Below are positions 45,767 to 57,683 of a stretch of DNA of 64,000 nt, one piece after another. The stretch is taken from the NCBI RefSeq assembly GCF_000750635.1, contig NZ_CCDM010000002.1, forward strand, positions 868,001-932,000. The letters are read 5' to 3'. The translations under genes and the position numbers were made by a program. The number at the start of each line of letters is the position of its first letter. Position 1 is the stretch's first letter. This DNA is from Oceanobacillus jeddahensis. GTDB lineage: Bacteria > Bacillota > Bacilli > Bacillales > Amphibacillaceae. The notes below the pieces were generated by a model. The model ran no database searches and was not told where the DNA came from. It saw nothing but the letters and a program-made list of their open reading frames with translations.

Positions 45767-46771
45767 ATGATGGATCAAATAAAAAAAATAAAAAGCAATC
45801 AGATTCAACCAATTTACTTTGCCTTTGGAACAGAATCATTTTTTTTAGAACAATTAAAAGACCGATTAATCAAAACCGTTTTAGACGGGGATAAAACAAA
45901 TCTGTCTTTATATGATTTGGAAGAAACATCTATACAAGAAGTATTAGCAGATGCGGAAACATTTCCATTTTTTGGTGACCGTAAATTAATATTTGCCAGC
46001 AATGCTTCTTTTGTAAAAACAAAACCTGATAAAGCACCATTTGAGCATAATTTAACCTATTTACAGGAGTATTTACAAAATCCGCCTGATTATTCCGTTT
46101 TACTAATTATAGCGCCATATGAAAAATTAGATGAACGTAAGAAAGTTACAAAACAATTAAAAAAGCTGGCATATTCCGTGGACTGTCATTCTGTACAAGA
46201 AAAAGATGCAAGAACATGGATTCAAAGTCTGATGAAGTCCTATGGGATAGATATTGACCAAGAGGCAATGGAAATATTAGAGGCAGAGGTTTCTAATAAT
46301 ATTCAGCTCTTACAAAGTGAAATCGAGAAGCTGGCTCTTTTTGTAGGCGAGAATGGGATTGTTACAAAAGAAATTGCCCAGCAGTTAGTATCACACACAC
46401 CCACCACTACATCTATTGCACTTGTTGATGCTGTTATGAAAGGGAGTATCCAGGAAGCCATTCAAATTTATAAGGATTTGGAGAAAATGAATGAAGATCC
46501 TATTGCAATGATCGGTTTACTTGCTTATCAATTTCGGATGATCTTAAGGGTAAAGCAGCTAAAAAAGAAGGGTTATTCTCAATTTCAAATTCAGAAAAAT
46601 ATTGGTGCACATCCTTATGTCATTAAAGTTGCAATGGCGAGAGAAGCAAAATTATCCGAGGAACGTTTGTCTTATATCCTTTGTCAGCTTGCAGAAACGG
46701 ACGCTAAAATGAAGCAAGGGTTAATGGAGAAAGGGTTAGCATTTGAACTTCTGTTAATGGATGTAGTTTAG
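45767..46771 (+). CDS. holA: DNA polymerase III delta subunit HolA
   Basis: A 334-residue clamp-loader subunit that opens the beta clamp. The N-terminal region QIQPIYFAFGTESFFLEQLKD and the middle IAPYEKLDERKKVTKQLKK, plus PFQFRMILRVKQL-type C-terminal sequence (LLAYQFRMILRVKQLKKKGYSQFQIQKNIGAHPYVIK), match the YqeN family. I chose ATG 45767 (GGGAAG ten bases upstream); an in-frame ATG at 45749 would add six residues, and ATG 45770 is also possible. In B. subtilis it also follows yqzM. Confidence 0.93.
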   Translation: MMDQIKKIKSNQIQPIYFAFGTESFFLEQLKDRLIKTVLDGDKTNLSLYDLEETSIQEVLADAETFPFFGDRKLIFASNASFVKTKPDKAPFEHNLTYLQEYLQNPPDYSVLLIIAPYEKLDERKKVTKQLKKLAYSVDCHSVQEKDARTWIQSLMKSYGIDIDQEAMEILEAEVSNNIQLLQSEIEKLALFVGENGIVTKEIAQQLVSHTPTTTSIALVDAVMKGSIQEAIQIYKDLEKMNEDPIAMIGLLAYQFRMILRVKQLKKKGYSQFQIQKNIGAHPYVIKVAMAREAKLSEERLSYILCQLAETDAKMKQGLMEKGLAFELLLMDVV

Positions 46772-46924
46772 GCGGGTATATTCGTTTAACTAAGGTGTGA
46801 GGATCAGTTAATTCAACGAATACCGGTTAGGTAAAGTTAAATCGTTGAAAGTCTCGTTGTGCATATAATAGAGAAGAAATCCAGGGATAAAATAAAATTA
46901 GAAAAGTTCGTCCTTTAGTCTAAA

Positions 46925-46979
46925 AATAAAAGGTGAAGTACTTACGGCAATCTCCGTACTTACTTCACCTTTTATTTAT
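46925..46979. terminator. Bidirectional terminator between holA and rpsT
   Basis: A long stem AATAAAAGGTGAAGTACTTACGG / CCGTACTTACTTCACCTTTTATT with two internal mismatches, A/T-rich on both sides. Confidence 0.85.
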
Positions 46980-46981
46980 TA

Positions 46982-47242
46982 TTATGATGCGTTGATTTTT
47001 TTAGCTAAACGAGATTTTTGACGATTAGCAGCATTTTTGTGGATAATTCCTTTTTGAGCTGCTTTATCAATATGTTTGCTTGCAGATTGGAATACTGCTT
47101 TTGCATTTTCAGTATCGTTAGCTTCTACAAGTTTCTCTACACGTTTAATTTCCGTACGCATTGCAGAAAGTTGTGAACTGTTATTAACTCGTTTCTTTTG
47201 GTTAACTTCTACGCGTTTAATTGCAGATTTAATATTTGCCAT
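46982..47242 (-). CDS. rpsT: 30S ribosomal protein S20 (bS20)
   Basis: An 86-residue basic helical protein: [23 protein letters not shown], and [20 protein letters not shown] near the C-terminus, are diagnostic. It starts at ATG with AGGAGGTGAAT upstream. It is transcribed against holA and gpr, as in B. subtilis. Its upstream leader (47243-47395) has TTGACA and TATGAA-like boxes but no spacing that I trust. Confidence 0.98.
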   Translation of the reverse strand: MANIKSAIKRVEVNQKKRVNNSSQLSAMRTEIKRVEKLVEANDTENAKAVFQSASKHIDKAAQKGIIHKNAANRQKSRLAKKINAS

Positions 47243-47440
47243 GTTTATTCACCTCCTAAAAAGTGTGCGATTAAAAAAACATGTTTCATATGCTTTAATC
47301 AGTTGTCAATTTTCATTGTACGACAAGAGTATTTTACCAAAGCTACCCTATCTTTTCAATAGAATTGTTACTTAATCAACAAATTGGTATGAAATTATTC
47401 CAGGCGTGCATGCTAAGAATGTATAAATACAGGAGTTTTG

Positions 47441-47581
47441 TCACAGCGTGAAAGTCCATCTTTCTTCTTGTTTAGTCAGGGTGACGTATAGATGGGGAAT
47501 TGGAAGACGGACATTAATCTCCTGGTTAATTCCGGCAAACATGTTGCTGGTCACACAGGTGTTTTCGTTGAGGTAAATCAT
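47441..47581 (-). CDS. Possible 46-residue protein or gene remnant
   Basis: An open frame on the - strand gives a well-formed peptide: MIYLNENTCVTSNMFAG, then INQEINVRLPIPHLY, then TKQEERWTFTL. The frame stays open 11 codons upstream of the ATG. GAGG lies nine bases before the ATG, a modest ribosome site. I do not recognise a family. It could be a small gene or the tail of a lost one; the segment looks richer in GC than the sequence around it. The rest of the 550-base rpsT-gpr gap is noncoding. Confidence 0.35.
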   Translation of the reverse strand: MIYLNENTCVTSNMFAGINQEINVRLPIPHLYVTLTKQEERWTFTL

Positions 47582-47712
47582 CCCTGCCTCAGGAAGCAGA
47601 GATATTCGTTTGTTTTAAAAAAGTTATACCAATTTTAAAGGGAAAAGAATGGAAAACTGTGGATTTACTGCAAACCAAGTGAATACAAGTTTTTCTAATG
47701 TTCCTTATTTTT

Positions 47713-47754
47713 TCAGTGGGGAAATAGTATCTACTGAGTGAAGTTTCGTTTTAT
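47713..47754 (+). repeat. Short 3' fragment of family-1 repeat
   Basis: TCAGTGGGGA, then CTGAGTGAAGTTTCGTTTTAT, matching the 3' end of the full copies. It ends 38 bases before gpr. Confidence 0.65.
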
Positions 47755-47792
47755 CTGAAGAGTATGTATTGAAAGAAAAGGGGTTTGATGTA

Positions 47793-48893
47793 ATGGAAAA
47801 TATGAAGAAAAACTTTCAAGTGAGAACAGATTTAGCTGTTGAAGCAAGAGATATGTATGCAGAAAAGCAAGAGGAACGGGAAAAGAAAGAGATAGCGGGT
47901 GTCACTTTTAAGGAAACAACGATAAAAAATATAAAAATTTCTTATGTGACGATTGATGATACTGGCGCTGAACAAATCGGAAAGAAACCGGGGAACTACG
48001 TCACGATTCATGCGGATGGTGTCAAAAAACAAGATACGGAGAAACAGCATCAAGCCGCAACAATTTTAGCAAAAGAACTTGAACATTTAATACAAAAACA
48101 AGATTTACCTGATAATGCCTCGTGCTTGATTGTTGGTTTAGGAAATTGGAATGTGACTCCTGATGCTTTAGGACCAATGACCGTTGAGAAAGTATTGGTA
48201 ACAAGCCATTTATTCCGTTTGCAGCCGGAATCTGTTGCAGAAGGCTATGCGGAAGTGGCTGCTATTACCCCTGGAGTAATGGGGGTAACAGGAATAGAAA
48301 CCAGCGATGTTATTTTTGGGATTGTAGAAAAATACCAGCCTGATATGGTTATTGCGATTGATGCACTTGCATCGAGATCGATCAGCAGAGTGAATGAAAC
48401 GATCCAATTATCTGATACAGGAATTCATCCCGGTTCAGGAGTTGGCAATAAGCGAAAAGAAATAAGCAAGCAGACGTTGGGGATTCCTGTAATTGCTATT
48501 GGGGTACCGACAGTGGTAGATGCGGTAACAATCACTAGTGATACCATCGATTATGTATTTAAACACTTTGGAAGGGAATGGAAAGAAAAAGATGATCCAT
48601 CCAAATCGTTGACTCCTGCCGGCATGAATTTTGGGACGAAGCAGTTAACCGATGAGGATATGCCTGATAAAGAACAAAGTGAAAAATTATTTGGTATTAT
48701 TGGTGGGCTGTCTGAGGAAGAAAAGAGACAGTTGATCATGGAAGTATTAACACCGATTGGTCATAATTTAATGGTTACTCCAAAAGAAGTGGATGGTTTT
48801 ATGATCGATATGGCAGAAGTGATAGCAAATGGATTAAATGCAGCTTTGCATGAAACAGTAACAATTGATAATTTCTCAAGTTATTCTAAGTGA
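47793..48893 (+). CDS. gpr: Germination protease GPR
   Basis: A 366-residue A25-family protease that degrades small acid-soluble spore proteins after germination. An N-terminal propeptide (up to about residue 15) precedes [13 protein letters not shown]. The core has [68 protein letters not shown] and [15 protein letters not shown] 47793 has AAAGGGG upstream; an in-frame TTG at 47769 is less likely. A forespore SigG promoter is expected but none was clear. Confidence 0.97.
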   Translation: MENMKKNFQVRTDLAVEARDMYAEKQEEREKKEIAGVTFKETTIKNIKISYVTIDDTGAEQIGKKPGNYVTIHADGVKKQDTEKQHQAATILAKELEHLIQKQDLPDNASCLIVGLGNWNVTPDALGPMTVEKVLVTSHLFRLQPESVAEGYAEVAAITPGVMGVTGIETSDVIFGIVEKYQPDMVIAIDALASRSISRVNETIQLSDTGIHPGSGVGNKRKEISKQTLGIPVIAIGVPTVVDAVTITSDTIDYVFKHFGREWKEKDDPSKSLTPAGMNFGTKQLTDEDMPDKEQSEKLFGIIGGLSEEEKRQLIMEVLTPIGHNLMVTPKEVDGFMIDMAEVIANGLNAALHETVTIDNFSSYSK

Positions 48894-49014
48894 CTGTACC
48901 AATTCGTACCCTCTATTAAGTCTATTTTTTTCTTTTTACACGGTTCTATTTTCTCTAGTTTACTCATAGATTGCACTATAGAGTTATTAGAGAAAGGTGG
49001 CATCGTGTATTTTT

Positions 49015-50187
49015 ATGAACAAAAATAATTGGAGTAAAATGGTACAAACCTTTTCTCGACGAAGCGGTCTTTATATTATTTTTTTTGTTAGTATATTTTT
49101 ATTAATTAGTATATTAACTGCAGTACAGCCTGCATATCGATTTTCATCCGATGTGCTAAACAGTTGGACACAGGAAATGGATAGTACGATTTTTTATCAT
49201 TTAATTACAATGGAAAACCGGGCCTATAAGCAGAGCTTTCCAGAAGGAGAAGCAGAGATACCTAAATTGTCTGATGTATTCTTTGAGCTTACATCCAATG
49301 TAAAACCGACAGACCCTAGAACACTTTTTGGAAATGAAATTCCAGGTTTTTCGATATTTGACAGTCAATTATTAATGGCAAGTGATAATGATTTTACACA
49401 CTTTCCAATAGAATCTAATCCACCTTTAGAGGAAGTTTTAAGAGATAGGGAAGCGGTATTAGAGGAAGATGAAGAAACGGAAGAGACAGAAGATACAGAG
49501 GAAGAAGAAACCGAGAATGAACAAACCACTGGAGATCGGGACGTTGTTTTTATCTATAATACACACAATCGGGAATCCTTTTTACCACATTTGCCAAATG
49601 AAACAGACCCTGATGGTGCAATGCATGGGGAAATTAATATTACAAAAGTTAGTGATCATTTAGCAGAAGAACTTGAAAGGCTGGGAATTGGGACGCAAGT
49701 AGATGATACGGACTTTGGAGAGCTCTTGAACGAACGGGGAATGGGCTATCATCAATCCTATGAAGTCTCTCGTGATATTGTTGCGGAAGCTGTTGCAGGT
49801 AACCAAGAGATTCAATATGTGTTTGATCTTCATCGAGATGCTTTGCGGAGAGACAAGACGACGCAAACCATTGAAGGAGAAGATTATGCAAAAATCCTAT
49901 TTGTGATCGGCACCGGACACCCAGATTATGAAAAGAACTTGAAAGTTGCAACCGAACTACACGGCTTAATAGAAGAGGCGTATCCAGGATTAAGCCGAGG
50001 AGTGTTCCAAAAGGATGGATCCAGTGGGAATGGGGTTTATAATCAGGATATGGTTGATAACGCCCTGTTGATTGAGTTTGGCGGAGTAGACAATACCATG
50101 GAAGAACTGTATCGTTCTGCGGATGCTTTAGCAGAAGTGTTCAGCGACTATTATTGGGACGCCGAAGCAGTACAGTCTGATTCATAA
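49015..50187 (+). CDS. spoIIP: Stage II sporulation protein P
   Basis: A 390-residue cell-wall hydrolase that works with SpoIID and SpoIIM in engulfment. One membrane helix (about 17-37) is followed by a Glu-rich linker (about 145-170) and the SpoIIP amidase/endopeptidase domain, with likely zinc ligands in YNTHNRESFLP and FDLHRDALRRD and the C-terminal Glu in LLIEFGGVDNTMEE. The start may be ATG 49015 or GTG 48997, which overlaps the AAAGGTGG site; I chose the ATG. The gpr-spoIIP-yqxA order matches B. subtilis. Confidence 0.94.
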   Translation: MNKNNWSKMVQTFSRRSGLYIIFFVSIFLLISILTAVQPAYRFSSDVLNSWTQEMDSTIFYHLITMENRAYKQSFPEGEAEIPKLSDVFFELTSNVKPTDPRTLFGNEIPGFSIFDSQLLMASDNDFTHFPIESNPPLEEVLRDREAVLEEDEETEETEDTEEEETENEQTTGDRDVVFIYNTHNRESFLPHLPNETDPDGAMHGEINITKVSDHLAEELERLGIGTQVDDTDFGELLNERGMGYHQSYEVSRDIVAEAVAGNQEIQYVFDLHRDALRRDKTTQTIEGEDYAKILFVIGTGHPDYEKNLKVATELHGLIEEAYPGLSRGVFQKDGSSGNGVYNQDMVDNALLIEFGGVDNTMEELYRSADALAEVFSDYYWDAEAVQSDS

Positions 50188-50198
50188 GGAGCGATTTG

Positions 50199-50492
50199 AT
50201 GCGAAAAATAATTATATTGTTATTGCTTGTCATCTTTTTTCTAAGTGGACTTGTATTCGGAATGCAGCGAAATGAGGTGGCTGAACAAAGACCAGTTCCA
50301 GACACCTCCGCAACAGAAGTTGTAGAGGAAGCCAACGAGGAAGAACAGATCATTATTGCTCAAACAGACGTCCTGGAAGAAGGCAGTTACTCCTTAACAA
50401 ATCGCACAGCAGCAACAATGGAAGGTATCGTTAAACAACTATTTGAAGTCATCGTGGCCATTATGTATGGGATAGGGGAGCTCTTTTTCTGA
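50199..50492 (+). CDS. yqxA: YqxA-like protein (DUF3679)
   Basis: A 97-residue protein with a hydrophobic N-terminus (residues 3-20, signal anchor), the conserved FGMQRNE, an acidic middle and a C-terminal hydrophobic helix. It lies 11 bases after spoIIP with AAGGAGCG upstream, as yqxA does in B. subtilis. Its role is unknown; the setting suggests sporulation. The family assignment rests mainly on position and N-terminal pattern. Confidence 0.75.
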   Translation: MRKIIILLLLVIFFLSGLVFGMQRNEVAEQRPVPDTSATEVVEEANEEEQIIIAQTDVLEEGSYSLTNRTAATMEGIVKQLFEVIVAIMYGIGELFF

Positions 50493-50588
50493 CACGGAGA
50501 AGCGAAGTAAAATATATTTCATTTTGAATAAAAACAATGAACTAGATTAGATTTACGCCAGTCTTTCTTAGTTAATCATTGAATCTCG

Positions 50589-50633
50589 AGGCATCAATTG
50601 CTATAATCAATGCTAGTAATTGACGCCTTTTTT
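50589..50633 (+). terminator. Terminator before lepA
   Basis: AGGCATCAATTGC / GTAATTGACGCCT (two G-U pairs) is followed by TTTTTTG; it ends the gpr-spoIIP-yqxA group. Confidence 0.8.
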
Positions 50634-50682
50634 GATGGAAAGAAAATGAAGATATATAGGAAAACTTAGGAGTGTGCGTGAA

Positions 50683-52491
50683 ATGACGAATAAAAAACGA
50701 AACGTCAGAAATTTTTCGATCATTGCTCATATTGACCACGGAAAGTCAACGTTAGCTGATCGAATTCTTGAAAATACAGAAACTGTTACAAAGCGTGAAA
50801 TGAAAGACCAGCTGCTGGATGGAATGGATCTGGAACGCGAACGCGGCATAACAATTAAATTGAATGCAGTACAATTAAAATATACGAATACAGCTGGCGA
50901 AGAATTTATTTTCCATTTAATTGACACACCTGGCCATGTCGACTTTACATACGAGGTATCCAGAAGCCTGGCTGCCTGTGAAGGGGCTATACTTGTGGTG
51001 GATGCAGCGCAGGGTATTGAAGCACAGACATTGGCGAATGTTTATTTAGCGATGGAAAATGATTTAGAAATTATTCCGGTAATTAATAAAATTGATTTGC
51101 CAAGTGCAGACACAGAAAAAGTGAAAAAGGAATTAGAAGACGTATTAGGTATTGATGGTGACGAAGCAATTTTAGCTTCCGCAAAAGCGAATATAGGAAT
51201 TGAAGAAATTTTGGAGCGTGTTACAGAAGTTGTTCCAGAACCTCCTGGTGAAGCAGAAGATCCGTTAAAAGCATTGATTTTCGATTCGCTGTATGATTCT
51301 TACCGCGGTGTTATTGCTTATGTTTGTGTAAAGGAAGGCTCTCTTAAAGTAGGAGATAAAATTAAAATGATGGCTACAGGTAAAGAGTTCGAGGTAAATG
51401 AAGTAGGCGTGTTTACACCGAAGCAGCTTGCTAAAAAAGAATTAACAGTCGGAGATGTTGGTTATTTAACGGCGTCTATTAAAAATGTTAGTGATTCACG
51501 TGTTGGTGACACAATTACATTAGCTAATAAACCAGCAGATGAACCCTTGCCTGGTTACCGCCGGCTAAACCCAATGGTGTTTTGTGGACTCTATCCAGTA
51601 GATTCCAACGACTATAACGATCTGAGAGAAGCACTGGAACGTTTAGAGCTGAATGATTCTTCCTTGCAATATGACGCAGAGACTTCTCAAGCGCTGGGTT
51701 TTGGCTATCGTTGTGGATTCTTAGGGCTGCTTCATATGGAGATTATACAAGAGCGTATTGAAAGAGAATTTGGCATTAGTTTAATTACAACAGCTCCGAG
51801 TGTTATTTTTGAAGTGGAGCTGACGAATGGTGAAGTAGTATCTGTGGATAATCCGTCAGAAATGCCGGATCCACAAGTAATTGAAGAAGTGCGTGAACCT
51901 TATGTAGAAGCTACGATTATGGTTCCAAACGATTATGTTGGAGCAGTGATGGAAATTGCCCAAAAGAAACGCGGGAATTTTGTAGATATGCAATATTTAG
52001 ATGATATTCGTGTCAACGTAATTTATCATATTCCGCTTTCTGAGATCGTTTATGATTTCTTTGACCAATTAAAATCACAAACAAAAGGATATGCCTCATT
52101 TGACTATGAATTAATTGGCTATCAGCCATCTCGTCTTGTGAAAATGGATATCTTGCTCAATAGCGATACAATTGATGCATTATCATTTGTAGTTCATCGT
52201 GATTTTGCATATGAACGTGGAAAACAGATTGTTGAGAAATTAAAGAATTTAATTCCTAGACAGCAATTTGAAGTGCCAGTTCAAGCAGCGGTTGGGAATA
52301 AGATTGTAGCGCGTTCTAACATCAAAGCAGTTCGTAAGGATGTTACTGCAAAACTTTACGGTGGAGATATTTCCCGAAAAAGAAAGCTGCTTGAAAAACA
52401 AAAAGAAGGTAAGAAACGTATGAAGATGGTAGGTAATGTAGAAGTACCTCAAGAAGCGTTTATGGCTGTCTTAAAGATGGATGAAGATTAG
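50683..52491 (+). CDS. lepA: Elongation factor 4 (LepA)
   Basis: A 602-residue translational GTPase. It has G1 [10 protein letters not shown]2/switch [10 protein letters not shown]3 DTPGHVDF, G4 NKID and G5 ASAKANIGI, then EF-G-like domains II, III and V and the LepA-specific C-terminal domain ([29 protein letters not shown]). It back-translocates or helps mature ribosomes under stress. ATG 50683 follows GGAG at good spacing; GTG 50674 is too close to it. Confidence 0.98.
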   Translation: MTNKKRNVRNFSIIAHIDHGKSTLADRILENTETVTKREMKDQLLDGMDLERERGITIKLNAVQLKYTNTAGEEFIFHLIDTPGHVDFTYEVSRSLAACEGAILVVDAAQGIEAQTLANVYLAMENDLEIIPVINKIDLPSADTEKVKKELEDVLGIDGDEAILASAKANIGIEEILERVTEVVPEPPGEAEDPLKALIFDSLYDSYRGVIAYVCVKEGSLKVGDKIKMMATGKEFEVNEVGVFTPKQLAKKELTVGDVGYLTASIKNVSDSRVGDTITLANKPADEPLPGYRRLNPMVFCGLYPVDSNDYNDLREALERLELNDSSLQYDAETSQALGFGYRCGFLGLLHMEIIQERIEREFGISLITTAPSVIFEVELTNGEVVSVDNPSEMPDPQVIEEVREPYVEATIMVPNDYVGAVMEIAQKKRGNFVDMQYLDDIRVNVIYHIPLSEIVYDFFDQLKSQTKGYASFDYELIGYQPSRLVKMDILLNSDTIDALSFVVHRDFAYERGKQIVEKLKNLIPRQQFEVPVQAAVGNKIVARSNIKAVRKDVTAKLYGGDISRKRKLLEKQKEGKKRMKMVGNVEVPQEAFMAVLKMDED

Positions 52492-52505
52492 ATTACGATA
52501 TAAAT

Positions 52506-52540
52506 AACCCCGCTGCTCTACTTAGAACAGTGGGTTTTAT
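52506..52540 (+). terminator. Terminator after lepA
   Basis: AACCCCGCTGCTCT pairs with AGAACAGTGGGTT with one bulge, followed by TTATTGTTT. Confidence 0.8.
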
Positions 52541-52628
52541 TGTTTAAGTAAAACGACGTCGGTTATCCATGGAAATTGCGAGCAAACATAAAATAATATA
52601 AAATAATCTCAAAAATAACCCACTGGTT

Positions 52629-52680
52629 TTATCATGGAGAACCGTCCGTAAAACTCCCGCTGAGTGAAGTTTCGTTTTAT
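52629..52680 (+). repeat. Modular intergenic repeat family 1, copy F (52-bp minimal form)
   Basis: TTATCATGGAGAACCGTCCG, then TAAAACTCCCGCTGAG, then TGAAGTTTCGTTTTAT. The 5' and 3' ends of the full repeat are joined at the AAAACTCCC box that occurs near both ends, with everything between lost. It lies in the 309-base lepA-hemW gap, which has no gene. Confidence 0.88.
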
Positions 52681-52800
52681 AACTTTAGACTATCGGGTTT
52701 TTGTGCAGAAGAATTTGCGGGAACGTCGAAGTCAGTATATCCTGGTATTAAAGAAGCTAGGTGAATACGTGGGTTTTTACAGAGGAAGGAAGTTCAAGTC

Positions 52801-53982
52801 ATGCAAGTGAAGTCAGTATATATCCATATCCCTTTTTGTAAGCAAATTTGTCATTACTGCAATTTTGTAAAGTATTATTATATGGAAACGAAGGCAGATG
52901 CCTTTGTTGATGCGTTGATAAAAGAAATGGACACTACTATTCCCGGTAATAGAAATGTCTTCCGAACGATTTATATGGGCGGTGGAACGCCGACAGCACT
53001 ATCAATGGATCAATTACAAAAGCTTTTTGAGTTTTTAAATAAAAAGTTTGATCTTAATTCTTGTGAAGAATTTACAATTGAAATTAATCCAGGGGATATT
53101 GATAAAGAAAAGGCGAAACTGCTTCATGATTATGGCGTAAACCGAATTTCTTTTGGCGTCCAGGTGATGGACGATGATATGCTTGAAAAAATCGGACGCA
53201 TGCACCGTGTGAAAGATGTTTATACAACGGTGGAGATTCTTAAACAGGCGCAGTTCACCAATATAAGTTTAGATTTAATTTATGCTCTCCCTAATCAAAC
53301 CGTTGCTCACTTTGAAAAAACATTAAAAGAAGCACTTCAATTCGGTCTTCCTCATTATTCAACTTATGCATTGCAAATTGAGCCGAAAACGGTGTTTTAT
53401 CATAAACGGAGAAACGGATTTTTGCACCAGCCACCAGAAGACGATGAGGTTAAGATGTATGAGCTGCTGCAGAAAAATATGAAGAAACAAGGTGTACACC
53501 AGTATGAAATAAGTAATTTTGCCAAGCCTGGTTATGAGAGCAAGCATAATTTAACCTATTGGAATAACGATTATTATTTTGGTTTTGGGGCTGGGGCCCA
53601 CGGCTATCTGCCAGGTAAACGTACATCGAATTATAAACCTTTAGGAACATACATGAAGGAAGTTAATCGTACTGGTTCAGCAATCGAACATCTTGAAGAA
53701 ATAACCTTACAAGATCAAATTGAAGAAGAATTATTCCTGCAGCTCAGAAAAGCTGAAGGGATTAACACGGAAGCATTTAGGGAAAGATATGGTTTATCGT
53801 TAGAAAAATTATACCGTAAAGAATTATATAAACTAACACATGACAATTTATTAGCGTATAACGATGGAAACTATGCATTAACAAATCAGGGGATGCTTCT
53901 AGGAGATAGGGTATTTCAACAATTTTTATTATTGGAGAACTTTGAGCAAAAAATGATGGAAGCAAAAGGGCAAACTGTTTGA
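52801..53982 (+). CDS. hemW: Radical SAM haem chaperone HemW
   Basis: A 393-residue HemN-like protein. The radical SAM cluster motif is Cys13-x3-Cys17-x2-Cys20 (PFCKQICHYC), followed by GGGTPTALS, EINPGD and NRISFGVQ. It lacks the N-terminal extension of true coproporphyrinogen dehydrogenases, so it is the HemW haem-transfer type. It starts at ATG with AGAGGAAGGAAG upstream and precedes hrcA, as in most Firmicutes. Confidence 0.95.
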   Translation: MQVKSVYIHIPFCKQICHYCNFVKYYYMETKADAFVDALIKEMDTTIPGNRNVFRTIYMGGGTPTALSMDQLQKLFEFLNKKFDLNSCEEFTIEINPGDIDKEKAKLLHDYGVNRISFGVQVMDDDMLEKIGRMHRVKDVYTTVEILKQAQFTNISLDLIYALPNQTVAHFEKTLKEALQFGLPHYSTYALQIEPKTVFYHKRRNGFLHQPPEDDEVKMYELLQKNMKKQGVHQYEISNFAKPGYESKHNLTYWNNDYYFGFGAGAHGYLPGKRTSNYKPLGTYMKEVNRTGSAIEHLEEITLQDQIEEELFLQLRKAEGINTEAFRERYGLSLEKLYRKELYKLTHDNLLAYNDGNYALTNQGMLLGDRVFQQFLLLENFEQKMMEAKGQTV

Positions 53983-54007
53983 CAAAAGAAATCGAATTTG
54001 ATAATTT
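53979..54007 (+). promoter_or_regulatory. SigA promoter of the hrcA-grpE-dnaK operon
   Basis: TTGACA (53979-53984), a 17-base spacer and TAATTT (54002-54007). The -35 overlaps the hemW stop codon. Confidence 0.7.
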
Positions 54008-54017
54008 TATTATAGAT

Positions 54018-54044
54018 TTAGCACTCATAACAAGAGAGTGCTAA
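54018..54044. promoter_or_regulatory. CIRCE operator
   Basis: A perfect inverted repeat TTAGCACTC-N9-GAGTGCTAA directly after the promoter and before the hrcA ribosome site. It is the HrcA repressor site for heat-shock control. Confidence 0.98.
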
Positions 54045-54058
54045 CAGAGGTGATCATC

Positions 54059-55090
54059 ATGTTAACAGATAGGCAGCTTATGATATTGCAGGTCATTATT
54101 GATGATTTTATCGATTCTGCTAAACCGGTTGGGTCTAGGGCTCTTTCCAAAAAGGATACGTTGCATTACAGTGCCGCAACGATTCGAAATGAGATGGCAG
54201 ATTTAGAAGAATTAGGGTTTTTAGAAAAAACACATACTTCTTCTGGTCGTGTACCTTCAGAAAAAGGTTATCGTTATTATGTTGATCATTTAATTGGTCC
54301 AGAAATTCATCAGCATGGATTGGGGATCATTGAAAAATTAACAAATAACGGAATATATGAGTTTGAACAGATTGTGCAGACAGCAGCAGAAGCGCTTTCT
54401 GAATTAACCAATTACACATCTATCATTCTCGGACCGGAAATGTATGAAGCAACCGTCAAGCAGATTCAGGTTCTAGCGTTATCCGATCAATCAGCAGTAG
54501 CGATTTTAGTAACAAACACTGGTCATGTAGAGCACCGTTCTTTTACATTGCCAAAAGAAATTTCATCATCTGATATAGAAAAGCTCGTAAACATTTTAAA
54601 TGACCGTCTTCAGGGTGTAGCTCTTTATAGGCTTCCTGAAGTAATTCAAAATGAGGTAGCTTCCCTATTGAAGAAATATTTGAATGGAGTAGGTTCTTCA
54701 CTCAATTGGATTCGCGCGCTATTTACGCAAGAACAAGCAGTGAAGCTTTATTTTGGTGGAAAAGCAAATATATTGATGCAGCCAGAATTTAATGATGTTG
54801 ATCGAATTCGCTCATTTTACTCCTTGATGGAACGTGAGGATGAAATTATAAATCTCTTGAAAAATTCCAATCAAGGTATTAAAGTTTCTATTGGACACGA
54901 AAATGAAGTGGAAGAAATCAAAGACTTAAGTTTGATTACTGCTTCTTACCATATTGGTGGTGGTCAAATGGGAACAATTGCATTAATCGGACCTACAAGA
55001 ATGGAATACAGAAAAGTATTATCCTTAATGCAGAGCATTTCCAGAGAAATGACTGGTACAATGGGAAAATGGTATAGTGATAAATCATAA
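54059..55090 (+). CDS. hrcA: Heat-shock repressor HrcA
   Basis: A 343-residue repressor. The N-terminal winged helix (MLTDRQLMILQVIIDDFIDSAKPVGSRALSKKD, YSAATIRNEMADLEELGFLEKTHTSSGRVPSEKGYRYYVD) and the C-terminal GAF-like domain (HIGGGQMGTIALIGPTRMEYRKVLSLM) are intact. It binds CIRCE with GroEL help. ATG 54059 has AGAGGTG upstream; a GTG at 54038 lies within the operator and is rejected. Confidence 0.97.
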   Translation: MLTDRQLMILQVIIDDFIDSAKPVGSRALSKKDTLHYSAATIRNEMADLEELGFLEKTHTSSGRVPSEKGYRYYVDHLIGPEIHQHGLGIIEKLTNNGIYEFEQIVQTAAEALSELTNYTSIILGPEMYEATVKQIQVLALSDQSAVAILVTNTGHVEHRSFTLPKEISSSDIEKLVNILNDRLQGVALYRLPEVIQNEVASLLKKYLNGVGSSLNWIRALFTQEQAVKLYFGGKANILMQPEFNDVDRIRSFYSLMEREDEIINLLKNSNQGIKVSIGHENEVEEIKDLSLITASYHIGGGQMGTIALIGPTRMEYRKVLSLMQSISREMTGTMGKWYSDKS

Positions 55091-55195
55091 AAATAAGAGA
55101 ACATCCTCATAAAGAAATCAAGGATTTTGGTTTTCTATCTATATCTTCTATGGTATAGTTTTTAATTGGAATTTAGAAAAGAGGTGCCTGAGTAG

Positions 55196-55750
55196 ATGTC
55201 AGAGAATGAAAAAAAAGAAGAAGCGCTACAAGAAGAACAAGAAATTGTAGAAGAGACAGCCGAAGAAACAGATACTGAATCTGTCGAGGAGAGCAATGAG
55301 GCAGAAGCTCAAATAGAAGCATTAAAAAATGAAAAAGAAGAGCTTGAAGGCCGCATCCTTCGTTTACAGGCAGAGTTTGATAACTACAAAAGACGCACAT
55401 TAAAAGAGCGTGAAGCAGATCGTAAATACAAAGCACAAGATATGGTTCAAGAGCTGCTTCCTGTAATGGATAATTTTGAACGCGCTCTGCAAGTAGAAGT
55501 ATCTGAAGAAAACAAGAGTATTCTTGAAGGAATTGACATGGTCTACCGTCAATTACAAGATGTATTCACTTCACAAGGTGTTTCTGTTATTGAAACAGAG
55601 GGTGTTGATTTTGACCCGAATGTACACCATGCGGTGATGCAGATTGAAGATGACTCTGTCGAAGCAAATAAAGTGGTAGAAGAACTGCAAAAAGGTTATC
55701 TCTTAAAAGATCGGGTTATCCGCCCTGCAATGGTAAAAGTCAATAAATAA
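55196..55750 (+). CDS. grpE: Nucleotide exchange factor GrpE
   Basis: A 184-residue GrpE. An acidic N-terminus (about 1-45) and coiled coil ([27 protein letters not shown]) precede the four-helix and beta domains ([47 protein letters not shown]). It releases ADP from DnaK. It lies 105 bases after hrcA; no terminator lies between. Confidence 0.97.
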   Translation: MSENEKKEEALQEEQEIVEETAEETDTESVEESNEAEAQIEALKNEKEELEGRILRLQAEFDNYKRRTLKEREADRKYKAQDMVQELLPVMDNFERALQVEVSEENKSILEGIDMVYRQLQDVFTSQGVSVIETEGVDFDPNVHHAVMQIEDDSVEANKVVEELQKGYLLKDRVIRPAMVKVNK

Positions 55751-55771
55751 AAAGTGTCGCAGAAGTATTGA

Positions 55772-57628
<1,857 letters not shown>

Positions 57629-57644
57629 TGAATAGTTACTGAAT

Positions 57645-57683
57645 AAAAGTCAAAGTCAGGATTCTCTTGGCTTTGACTTTTTT
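57645..57683 (+). terminator. Terminator between dnaK and dnaJ
   Basis: A perfect 11-bp stem AAAAGTCAAAG / CTTTGACTTTT followed by TT, so part or all of the transcription stops before dnaJ. Confidence 0.88.

Noticed and set aside
47682..47712. SigG-type promoter (TGAATA box) for gpr
   Set aside because: The -10 region at proper spacing does not fit CATNNTA well enough to report.
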